From: an uncultured Rikenellaceae bacterium
Lineage (GTDB): Bacteria; Bacteroidota; Bacteroidia; Bacteroidales; UBA932
DNA: 6,697 nucleotides
Direction of reading: 5' to 3'
Assembly (NCBI GenBank): GCA_937906485.1
Contig: CALCYB010000114.1
Location: forward strand, 1 to 6,697
Position numbers and translations under genes: made by a program. This document shows positions 1-6,301 of this stretch, piece by piece. Position 1 is the first letter of the stretch. Every line of letters begins with the position of its first letter. Under the pieces are notes generated by a model that ran no database searches, was not told the DNA's origin, and was given only the letters and a program-made list of their open reading frames with translations.

Positions 1-1
1 T

Positions 2-655
2 CTCTGCGCGATCGCAGGTGCCTGCGTCGCCTTGCTGATCCGCCGTCTGTCCAACCGGGCGCTTGCTGTGTGGACTGGGGTGACCGGTCTGCTTTGGGGC
101 TGGTTTGTGATTGCGGATGTTTCCGGCTACGACATGATCGGCGTCGGTTGGGCGATGGATGCCGTGAACTTGTGTGGCGGTTTTTTGCGTATGATGTTTC
201 CTTTCAGCATCGGGATGCTGATGGCCAGAAATTTCAAGCCGGTAAAAGTGAAGGGTGTATTGGGCATCGCTGCACTGGTGCTGTTCGGGTTGTTCTCGGT
301 GCCTTACCTGCCGACTCCTGCTGTGCTGTCGGGAATCAGCCTCAACGGTTTGTATGAGTTGCTTTGTGTGCTGTTGGTTTTTCCGGTGTTGGTATGGTGT
401 GCTGCTTCTGAACGGCCCAAAGGCTCTGTAACCACAAAAATCTCCCGTTTCCTAGGAGACATTTCCTACCCTCTGTACATTGTCCATTATCCGGTCATGT
501 ACCTGTTTTATGCGTGGCTGATCAAAAATGAATATTACAGCCTCTCGCAGACCTGGCCGGTAGTCATGCTGGTCTTTGCTTTCAACATCTTGTTGGCCTA
601 TGTCTGCCTGAAAGGGTATGATGAGCCGGTTCGGCGTTGGTTGTCAAAAAAATAG
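2..655 (+). CDS. Acyltransferase family 3 membrane protein, C-terminal part (5' end outside window)
   Basis: The reading frame is open from the left edge (first full codon at base 2) to a TAG at 653-655, so the true start is upstream. The visible 217 residues are very hydrophobic, with about six likely membrane segments. Two stretches fit acyltransferase family 3 (PF01757): an FLRMMFPFSIGMLMAR segment near bases 182-229, and the C-terminal signature GDISYPLYIVHYPVMYLFYA near bases 458-517. The protein ends in a basic tail, RRWLSKK. Family members transfer acyl groups, often acetyl, to sugars of surface polysaccharides or other envelope molecules from within the inner membrane. The acceptor here cannot be told. 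The usual N-terminal catalytic histidine region is not in the window. Its 3' end overlaps the convergent phosphoesterase gene by 12 bases and no terminator is visible between them. The family call is fairly secure; the substrate is unknown. Confidence -1.
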   Translation, partial: LCAIAGACVALLIRRLSNRALAVWTGVTGLLWGWFVIADVSGYDMIGVGWAMDAVNLCGGFLRMMFPFSIGMLMARNFKPVKVKGVLGIAALVLFGLFSVPYLPTPAVLSGISLNGLYELLCVLLVFPVLVWCAASERPKGSVTTKISRFLGDISYPLYIVHYPVMYLFYAWLIKNEYYSLSQTWPVVMLVFAFNILLAYVCLKGYDEPVRRWLSKK

Positions 656-2941
656 TTCGCTGATCCGGAGTTTGGTCAAGCCTCCTCCCATATCCAGGAT
701 GTACAGAAATTCTCCATCCACAACGGGGTTGGCCAGGATCGGAAGTCCGATTTCGTGGCGCCAGACAAAAGCGCCCTTTTCGCGGCTGATGCAATAGACA
801 TAACCGTCGTTGGCTCCAAAAATCAGGTTTTCACCGTAAGCAACCGGATCTCCTTCAATGGACATTTCGTAACTTTTGGTGTAAGGCGATGTATAGATCA
901 GTGCCGGCATGGTCGTAGTGTTCCAGCATTCGGAGAAATCCTCCATGCGATAGGCCGTCATCCCGTGGTTGGATGTGCCGACGACCGCAATGCCGTCCTG
1001 AATGGAAAGGCGTGAACGGGTGTTGAAGATGTGCCCTTGTTTGACCCGACGGGTCTCTTCTCCGCTGCGGGGATCCATTTCAATCAAGGACTGGTAGGCG
1101 GTGTAATACAGTTTGCCGTTTTCAAAAACCGGTGTACCGGTGCTGTACCGGTTCTGGGAGTCGTGCTTTTCCCAAAGCAGTTCTCCGGTGGCTGCATCCA
1201 GTCCATAACGTCCCACCCAGTAGGCATTGACGCATAGAACCCCGTCAGCGACCACGTAGGTGGATACATCGGTGATCCCGGCACTTTTGCCGGTGGAGTT
1301 TTTCCAGATGACCGTGCCGTCTTCCGCATTCAGGGCCACCAGGTGTTCCCCCTGGCCTACGTAGAGTCTGCCTTCGTGGTAGCAGATGCCTTGGGTGTTG
1401 CTCGGATAGAATCCCTGGTCACGGAAGCGGTATTGCCAGTAAATCCGGCCGGTTGCCGGATCAATGGCATACAGTTCGGAGTTGACATCGGCGGCATACA
1501 GGCGCCCGTCAGACAGGACCATCTCGTTGCGGACAGATCCGGAAGTCTTCAAATGCCAGAGCAGCTCTCCGGATTCTTTGTCCAGACAACTGATGCCACA
1601 ATGTTCGCTCATCTGGTCATCCACCAGTGGAACATATACCCGTTCCCGGTCAATGATCGGGCTGCCCAAGGCCGCTTTTCCGGCAAACTGTTTTTTCCAG
1701 ACAATGCCCGGTTGTTGTTTGACTGTTTCCAGGCGGGTTTCTCCATCGCTGAAGGTCGCCCGGATGCGCAGGGCACTGGCGGGGAGGGACGTGGTCTCTT
1801 GCGGAAGGGTGGCTGTCCACAGGAAATCGGTGACGGGGGTCAGGGCAATCTCCTGTTCCTGGTGCAGGAGGGTTACGGCTTGTGTGTCGGAGCGGCCGTC
1901 GTACACAATGGCATGGACCACCAGGCTGTCGTTCCGGGCGTGGACTTGTGCGGCAATGTGTTTGGGCATAGGATAATAATGGAGCTGATTGGTCAGTCCG
2001 GACGCCTGGTAAGAAAACAGGCGCCAGCAAGACGGTGAGTGGTCGTTTCCGCCCTTGTTCGGGGCGATGGTGCAGATCATCTGAATGCCTTGGGGGCCGG
2101 TACAATGATAGTTGATGTGGTGGTGGCCATAGATGTAGGCGAGGATGTTATGCGCTGGAAAATCCAAATCCAGCAGGCCGTGGTTGAAGATGACTACGGG
2201 GGTACCTTCGGGAAGGGTGCTCAAGTCGGCCTGCATCCAGGCATACACCTCTTCCGGGGTATAGGAGGGACGGGCATCGCCCGAGAGCATCGGGGTGACC
2301 ATGTAGTGGACTCCCGCCACATTGAAGGCATACCAGCAGGGACCGAAATAATCTTCGTACAGTTTTTCTCCATAATCCCGGCCTTGTGGGTCCTTGTAGC
2401 CTTTGATCAGGTCATGGTTTCCCAAGGTATATACGGTTCGTACACCCAGTTGTTCGCTGTTGAACCGGGTCCCGTTCAGGTGTAGCCCGGGAGCGTAGCA
2501 GATGTCCCCGGTAATGGCTACAAAATCCACTTTTCGGGTGGACAGGTAGGTGATGAATTCGTCCATCCAGTCCAGGTGGCTGCGTTCTTCGATATCTGAA
2601 AAATGAATGAACTCTCCCACACTCTCTGCCGGGGCCAGGCCGAATTCAAGATCTGCCGGAATGCTGTCGCGGATATCTATGTAATAAGGTGACGTGTGTC
2701 GGTATCCGGAGGGGGTATAAACGGTGATGAAGCGTGCTTTTTGGGCACAGTCCAGCGTAAATTGGCCTTTGCTGTCGGTTCGGGTGAGCGTAAAGCCGTC
2801 AGAAACAACGACTCCACAGATGCCTTTTTCTCCCGTGTCCCGGATTCCGTTGAGGTTGACATCATGGTAAAGAATACCGTTCTGGCTGTACATAAGTGTA
2901 CATTGTAAAAATGGCAACAGAAGGAAAATAATACGTTTCAT
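644..2941 (-). CDS. Secreted calcineurin-like phosphoesterase fused to a PQQ-type beta-propeller
   Basis: The 765-residue protein starts with a Sec signal peptide (residues 1-20, probable cleavage near YSQ-NG). Residues 21-100 resemble the MetallophosN domain (PF16371), with an acidic DVNLNGIRDTGEKGI loop and a VSDG/TDSKGQF core. Residues 110-300 are a calcineurin-like phosphoesterase. Its motifs are D116 in HFSDIEE, G145-D146, G174-NHD-177, N253-H254 and G272-HHH-275. Residues 325-408 look like an all-beta linker domain. Residues 410-765 form a PQQ/BamB-like propeller; eight blade-turn motifs are visible near residues 415, 462, 502, 546, 590, 630, 673 and 727, six of them of GxxxW or GxxW type. 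Family knowledge suggests a two-metal phosphomonoesterase or phosphodiesterase, with the propeller as binding scaffold. The substrate is unknown. Motifs I and II lack the usual His and second Asp, so activity is uncertain. The ATG at 2941 is chosen because it gives a complete signal peptide. No type IX secretion C-terminal domain is obvious. Confidence -1.
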   Translation of the reverse strand: MKRIIFLLLPFLQCTLMYSQNGILYHDVNLNGIRDTGEKGICGVVVSDGFTLTRTDSKGQFTLDCAQKARFITVYTPSGYRHTSPYYIDIRDSIPADLEFGLAPAESVGEFIHFSDIEERSHLDWMDEFITYLSTRKVDFVAITGDICYAPGLHLNGTRFNSEQLGVRTVYTLGNHDLIKGYKDPQGRDYGEKLYEDYFGPCWYAFNVAGVHYMVTPMLSGDARPSYTPEEVYAWMQADLSTLPEGTPVVIFNHGLLDLDFPAHNILAYIYGHHHINYHCTGPQGIQMICTIAPNKGGNDHSPSCWRLFSYQASGLTNQLHYYPMPKHIAAQVHARNDSLVVHAIVYDGRSDTQAVTLLHQEQEIALTPVTDFLWTATLPQETTSLPASALRIRATFSDGETRLETVKQQPGIVWKKQFAGKAALGSPIIDRERVYVPLVDDQMSEHCGISCLDKESGELLWHLKTSGSVRNEMVLSDGRLYAADVNSELYAIDPATGRIYWQYRFRDQGFYPSNTQGICYHEGRLYVGQGEHLVALNAEDGTVIWKNSTGKSAGITDVSTYVVADGVLCVNAYWVGRYGLDAATGELLWEKHDSQNRYSTGTPVFENGKLYYTAYQSLIEMDPRSGEETRRVKQGHIFNTRSRLSIQDGIAVVGTSNHGMTAYRMEDFSECWNTTTMPALIYTSPYTKSYEMSIEGDPVAYGENLIFGANDGYVYCISREKGAFVWRHEIGLPILANPVVDGEFLYILDMGGGLTKLRISELFF

Positions 2942-2945
2942 GCTA

Positions 2946-2953
2946 CAAAAATA
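2946..2953 (-). promoter_or_regulatory. Candidate -7 element of the phosphoesterase gene (TATTTTTG)
   Basis: Read on the minus strand, TATTTTTG fits the Bacteroidota -7 consensus TAnnTTTG exactly. Only four bases (TAGC) separate it from the ATG at 2941. Transcription would then begin at or next to the start codon, giving a leaderless or nearly leaderless mRNA. I see no good -33 TTTG at the expected distance. The region is AT-rich, so a chance match is possible. A weaker alternative, AAnnTTTG, reads leftward at 2989-2996 and would give a normal leader of about 40 bases. Confidence -1.
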
Positions 2954-2975
2954 GGATAAATTAAACTTTTTTTAT

Positions 2976-2983
2976 TACCTTTG
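2976..2983 (+). promoter_or_regulatory. Bacteroidota -7 promoter element (TACCTTTG) for the modular lipoprotein gene
   Basis: TACCTTTG matches TAnnTTTG exactly, with 32 bases between its last G and the ATG at 3016. The expected transcription start is near 2988-2990, giving a leader of about 27 bases. No clear -33 TTTG is seen at the usual spacing; the upstream sequence there is plain AT-rich. The leader has no Shine-Dalgarno sequence, as is usual in this phylum. Confidence -1.
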
Positions 2984-2995
2984 TTTCCCAAATTT

Positions 2996-3010
2996 TTAAC
3001 CTAATTATTA
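2996..3010 (+). promoter_or_regulatory. AT-rich leader motif shared with the downstream lipoprotein gene (copy 1)
   Basis: TTAACCTAATTATTA lies between the -7 element and the ATG at 3016. A closely similar TTAACACCTTATTATT occurs at 6275-6290 in the same position relative to the next lipoprotein gene. The two can be aligned with one short gap and about one mismatch. It may be a translation-enhancing or regulatory leader, or merely AT-rich similarity. Confidence -1.
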
Positions 3011-3015
3011 GTTTT

Positions 3016-6000
3016 ATGAAGAAGAGTTTTTGGTTACTCGCTATGACATTCCTGTTGGCCCTTGTCGGTTGTGAACAGGAAGAAAAGTTGCCTGATCCTC
3101 AAGTGTCTTTGAGAGCAGGTGAAGCTACTGAAACGACATTGTCGTTTACCGTTACCCCGAAAGACGCCAAGACTGGTGCTTATATGTGGGTTACTGCTGG
3201 TGCAGAAATCCCTGCTGCTGCAGACATCCTCTCCAGAGGTACAGCTGTAGACGTAAGCAAGGAAACTGTTCAAACCATTTCCGGCCTGACTGAGAATACG
3301 GAATACACCATCGTGGTTGCCGTACAGTCCGGTTCTGTAAGCAAAGTTTCTTCTCCTTTGAAGATGAGGACTTTGGAAAAACAAATCGAACAACCGACCG
3401 TTACCTTGACCGCAGGTGAAGTCAGCCAAAACGGTGTTTCCGTGAAGGTGAATTCAACCAACGCTCAAGAAGTGGCTTGTTTGATTTTCGAAGGTGAAGA
3501 AGTTCCCACAGCAGAAGATATCTTCGAAGAAGGTGAGGAAGCGGAACCGAACACAGAAGCAACTATTGCATTTGCTGATTTGGAACCCGCCACTACTTAT
3601 AAAGTGATCGCTGCTGCCCGTAACGAAGGTGCTACCGTGCTTTCTGACGTATTGGAAATGACCACTGCTCCTGAAGAAGAAGTGACCATTGCTGTGATCA
3701 ACGGTCGCAGATGGGGTGAAACCAACTACGGTTTCCAAATGCAACTCTCAGACGGCAGATATCTCTTCCTGGATATGTACTGCCCGACTTCTGTTGCCAA
3801 CATCGTTCCGGAAGCCGAATATCCTGTAGTTTCATTCCCGGAATACGAAGACTTGTTGGCTGCTCTTGCCGAAGGACAATACTTCACCCACGCAGAAGGT
3901 TCCATCATCTATGCAGGTGAATATTCTGAAACCGCCGGTCAATACGAATACCAAGAAGCTGTTGTTGAAGGAAACATCTCCGTACAACACTTGGACGCAG
4001 GTTATGGTTTGGTATTTGAAATCATCGGATCAGAAGGTACGGCTTACACACTGTCGCATAATGGTATCGTAGAAGCTTTGTTCGAACAAGAAGACTTCTG
4101 CAACCCTCCGATTCCCTACAACAATGATGTAATTGAAACCTCCTTGACTTATGTCGGTGGACAACACTATGCTGATCCGGGTTATGCATTCACTTTGTGG
4201 ATGACTACCGAAGAAGGTCCTTACAGCATCTGGACCAACCTCGTATTCCCGGCAGTAACTGACGGTCTTCTTCCGGAAGGAACCTATACTTTGTTCAATG
4301 GCTCAATGACAGATGCAATCGGTGAAGACAATAATCCTGACGGTCAATGGATCCTTGGTGGTGAATATTCTTACACTGCAGAAGGTGAAGATGGTACTTA
4401 CATCTCCTTTGCTGAAGGTTCTACCATTACTGTAGAACACCTGGAAGGTGCTTATCGCCTCATCCTCGACATCAAGAACACTTTGGGTCTGAACATCAAG
4501 TCAACCTGGGAAGGTCAGATCAACAAACACTGGTCTTGGGATCCCGATATCGTTCAACCCGGTGGCGGAAATCCTCCGGTTGATGAGTATAAGGTTGTAG
4601 GTATGGCTGGCTGGGGCGGAACTTCTTATACCATTCAAGTAAGAGATAAAGACAACATTGAATTGGTTTCTTTGGAAGCGTACTGCCCGTCATCTGTATG
4701 GAATGTATTGCCGGAAGGTGAGTACATTGTGGATCCGAATGCTACTTGGGAAGGTTCACAACTCTCTGACTACTACATCCGGTCTGATTGGTCTGCAAGT
4801 TATCTGAGCGGATCATACCAAACCATTGCATCAGGAAAAATGATTGTAAAGCACCTGGAAGAAGGCTATGAAATTGCTATTGAAGGTGTGGATGCAGCTG
4901 GATTTGAATTTGCATACGAGTGGTCAGGTATTGTAGAGCCTGCCGATGCTTGGGCAAATTTCAACAACCCTCCGATCCCTTATAACGACATTACCGTCAA
5001 TACTGCTGTGGAAGATATGAAAGGTTCACACACTTCACAAAAGTATTTTGACTTGTATGCTACGACAACCGGCGGTGAATATCAAATCTATCTGCCTTTG
5101 GTTGCACCGACTGACCCGGGTATGGGTATCATCCCTGAAGGAACCTATGTACTGGGTGCTTCAGAAACTGAAAATCAAGTTTATCGTGAAGCTTGGTTGC
5201 AAGAAGGTGACGATGAAGCAACCAGAATCTCCTTGGCTAACGCAACCGTCACTGTAAGCCACCTTTCACAAGGTTATCAAGTGGACATCGCTGTAGAATC
5301 CGGTCTGAAGACCAAAGTCAATGCTACCTGGAGCGGTCTGATCTTCAAAACGGAATCTTCCAACAATCCTTTCCAAAATCCGGGTTATACCTACCCTGCC
5401 GATATCGAATTGGTATTTGACCAAATGAGCTTTGAAGGCATGTCCTTTGATGGCTATGGCGGTAAATATAAATTTACCAATAGTAGAGGAGATATTATGA
5501 CCCTGCAGCTGAGCGTCGCTAATGTTGCTGAAGACGGCCAAATGGATGAAGGTATCTATACTCCCCAGTATTACTTCATGGGTGGAGAAGAATTCATCTT
5601 CAATGCTAACGAAACTGCATTTACCATGGTGGATTATCCTCGTGATTATCCCTACTATGCAGATGGTGGCTATGTGAAAGTCGAAAAGGACGGTAACAAC
5701 ATTACGATCATTTATGACGGTTATACCTGGACAGACTCCAAGAAGATTCTCCGTGCTACTTTTACCGGAACATTCGGTGAATCTGCTCCTACTGTAGCAT
5801 GGTCTTCCGTTTCAGCAAGTTTTGATGGTATTTCCTGGCAATTGAATGCCATCGGATATGAAGGAGATCAATATGTATCCTACACATTGTGGATGTATCA
5901 CTACAACTCTGACTGGACTCCGGTAGATCATACTGCCAATGATCCGATCCCTGCAGGTACCTGGAAAATCACCAATGATGACTTCAGCGGTACGTGGATC

Positions 6001-6183
6001 TATGGTGAAAATTCATGGGCTCAAACTCCGGGTATGACAAAGGCAGAACACCCGAAGGGAACGGTTACTGTAAACCATGTAGATAATCAATACGAGATTA
6101 TTTTTGAGACTACTACCAGCTCAGGAGGCGAATACACAGCAACCTACAAAGGTTCGATAGCAGGTGTTCCTAATCCTGCCTAA
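3016..6183 (+). CDS. Large surface-type lipoprotein: two Fn3-like repeats plus six tandem beta-rich modules
   Basis: The 1055-residue protein has a lipoprotein signal peptide with lipobox LVGC (Cys19), followed by the acidic stretch EQEEK, which resembles Bacteroidota lipoprotein export signals and suggests an outward-facing outer-membrane lipoprotein. Residues 27-119 and 126-217 are two fibronectin-III-like repeats sharing an (I/V)PxAxDI motif and a GLTENTEY / DLEPATTY turn. From residue 223 to the C-terminus come six modules of about 115-140 residues. Each has a PEGTY-like turn, a V-x-HL-x-x-GY-like strand and a closing W-x-G-I-like strand. I do not recognise the module family. No catalytic motif is visible; a binding, adhesion or structural role is inference only. 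Codon use is strongly biased (GAA over GAG, frequent GGT and TTG), which may mean high expression. The gene has its own promoter and terminator. The start is set by the lipobox distance and promoter. Gene call certain; function unknown. Confidence -1.
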   Translation: MKKSFWLLAMTFLLALVGCEQEEKLPDPQVSLRAGEATETTLSFTVTPKDAKTGAYMWVTAGAEIPAAADILSRGTAVDVSKETVQTISGLTENTEYTIVVAVQSGSVSKVSSPLKMRTLEKQIEQPTVTLTAGEVSQNGVSVKVNSTNAQEVACLIFEGEEVPTAEDIFEEGEEAEPNTEATIAFADLEPATTYKVIAAARNEGATVLSDVLEMTTAPEEEVTIAVINGRRWGETNYGFQMQLSDGRYLFLDMYCPTSVANIVPEAEYPVVSFPEYEDLLAALAEGQYFTHAEGSIIYAGEYSETAGQYEYQEAVVEGNISVQHLDAGYGLVFEIIGSEGTAYTLSHNGIVEALFEQEDFCNPPIPYNNDVIETSLTYVGGQHYADPGYAFTLWMTTEEGPYSIWTNLVFPAVTDGLLPEGTYTLFNGSMTDAIGEDNNPDGQWILGGEYSYTAEGEDGTYISFAEGSTITVEHLEGAYRLILDIKNTLGLNIKSTWEGQINKHWSWDPDIVQPGGGNPPVDEYKVVGMAGWGGTSYTIQVRDKDNIELVSLEAYCPSSVWNVLPEGEYIVDPNATWEGSQLSDYYIRSDWSASYLSGSYQTIASGKMIVKHLEEGYEIAIEGVDAAGFEFAYEWSGIVEPADAWANFNNPPIPYNDITVNTAVEDMKGSHTSQKYFDLYATTTGGEYQIYLPLVAPTDPGMGIIPEGTYVLGASETENQVYREAWLQEGDDEATRISLANATVTVSHLSQGYQVDIAVESGLKTKVNATWSGLIFKTESSNNPFQNPGYTYPADIELVFDQMSFEGMSFDGYGGKYKFTNSRGDIMTLQLSVANVAEDGQMDEGIYTPQYYFMGGEEFIFNANETAFTMVDYPRDYPYYADGGYVKVEKDGNNITIIYDGYTWTDSKKILRATFTGTFGESAPTVAWSSVSASFDGISWQLNAIGYEGDQYVSYTLWMYHYNSDWTPVDHTANDPIPAGTWKITNDDFSGTWIYGENSWAQTPGMTKAEHPKGTVTVNHVDNQYEIIFETTTSSGGEYTATYKGSIAGVPNPA
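3094..3666 (+). repeat. Tandem pair of fibronectin-III-like domains in the lipoprotein
   Basis: Residues 27-119 and 126-217 align along their length. Shared landmarks are PxVxLxAGE at the start (PQVSLRAGE / PTVTLTAGE), AEIPAAADI against EEVPTAEDI in the middle, then (G/D)L(T/E)xxTxY, and an ending LKMRT / LEMTT. The second copy carries a glutamate-rich insertion around residues 159-182. Such domains commonly act as spacers that lift the functional part of a lipoprotein away from the membrane. Confidence -1.
3682..6165 (+). repeat. Six tandem divergent beta-rich modules (A1-B1-A2-B2-C-D)
   Basis: Approximate module limits in residues are A1 223-352, B1 371-508, A2 525-641, B2 659-778, C 797-920 and D 924-1050. 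The PEGTY-like turn falls at IVPEAEY 263-269, LLPEGTY 418-424, VLPEGEY 564-570, IIPEGTY 705-711, MDEGIY 843-848 and PIPAGTW 977-983. The HL-GY strand falls at 321-330, 471-480, 609-618 and 745-754, with weaker forms at 887 (VKVEKDGNNI) and 1017 (VTVNHVDNQY). Closing strands are HNGIVEA, WEGQINK, WSGIVEP, WSGLIFK, FTGTFGE and YKGSIAG. DNA-level identity is low, so this is an old protein-level repeat. Confidence -1.
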
Positions 6184-6205
6184 TCGCTTGTGATTGAATA
6201 AGACG

Positions 6206-6240
6206 AGAGGGAGACTAAAATTTAGTCTTCCTCTTTTTTT
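6206..6240 (+). terminator. Intrinsic terminator after the modular lipoprotein gene
   Basis: The arm from 6206 (AGAGGGAGACT) pairs with AGTCTTCCTCT ending at 6234, with a single G-U pair. An AAAATTT centre can pair further or form the loop. A run of seven T residues (6234-6240) follows directly. It lies 22 bases past the TAA at 6181-6183, so it is well placed to end the lipoprotein transcript. Confidence -1.
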
Positions 6241-6267
6241 GATTAACCATGATTATTGCTATCTTTG
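6238..6267 (+). promoter_or_regulatory. Bacteroidota promoter (TTTG ... TATCTTTG) for the BACON lipoprotein gene
   Basis: TATCTTTG at 6260-6267 matches the -7 consensus TAnnTTTG. A TTTG at 6238-6241 lies 18 bases upstream, close to the usual spacing for the -33 element. The first three of these T residues are the end of the preceding terminator T-run. From the last G there are 34 bases to the ATG at 6302. Confidence -1.
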
Positions 6268-6274
6268 TCAGACC

Positions 6275-6290
6275 TTAACACCTTATTATT
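6275..6290 (+). promoter_or_regulatory. AT-rich leader motif shared with the upstream lipoprotein gene (copy 2)
   Basis: TTAACACCTTATTATT resembles the leader motif at 2996-3010 and lies at a matching place between promoter and start codon. No Shine-Dalgarno sequence is present in the leader, which continues as T- and A-rich sequence up to the ATG. Confidence -1.
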
Positions 6291-6301
6291 TTATTATCAT
6301 T

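Noticed and set aside
13..26. Perfect inverted repeat CGCAGG-TG-CCTGCG
   Set aside because: It lies within the acyltransferase coding sequence, has no T-run, and is short enough to arise by chance in GC-rich DNA.
644..760. Type IX secretion C-terminal sorting domain on the phosphoesterase
   Set aside because: The C-terminus is the last propeller blade. I see no separate 70-80 residue sorting domain after it.
1343..2038. Long open frame on the plus strand inside the phosphoesterase gene
   Set aside because: It lies wholly antisense to the phosphoesterase, whose domains and motifs are clear. Its translation is low-complexity and has no recognisable domain, promoter or signal.
2039..2485. Second plus-strand open frame antisense to the phosphoesterase
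   Set aside because: It covers the metal-binding motifs of the real gene in antisense. Its Val/Gly-rich translation is what a GC-rich antisense frame gives.
2891..2941. Possible lipobox in the phosphoesterase signal peptide (LQC, Cys14)
   Set aside because: Gln at -1 does not fit a lipobox and the cysteine lies inside the hydrophobic core. Cleavage by signal peptidase I near residue 20 fits better.
3866..4072. Small plus-strand frame inside the modular lipoprotein gene
   Set aside because: It is an out-of-frame shadow of the repeat region, with no promoter or plausible start signal.
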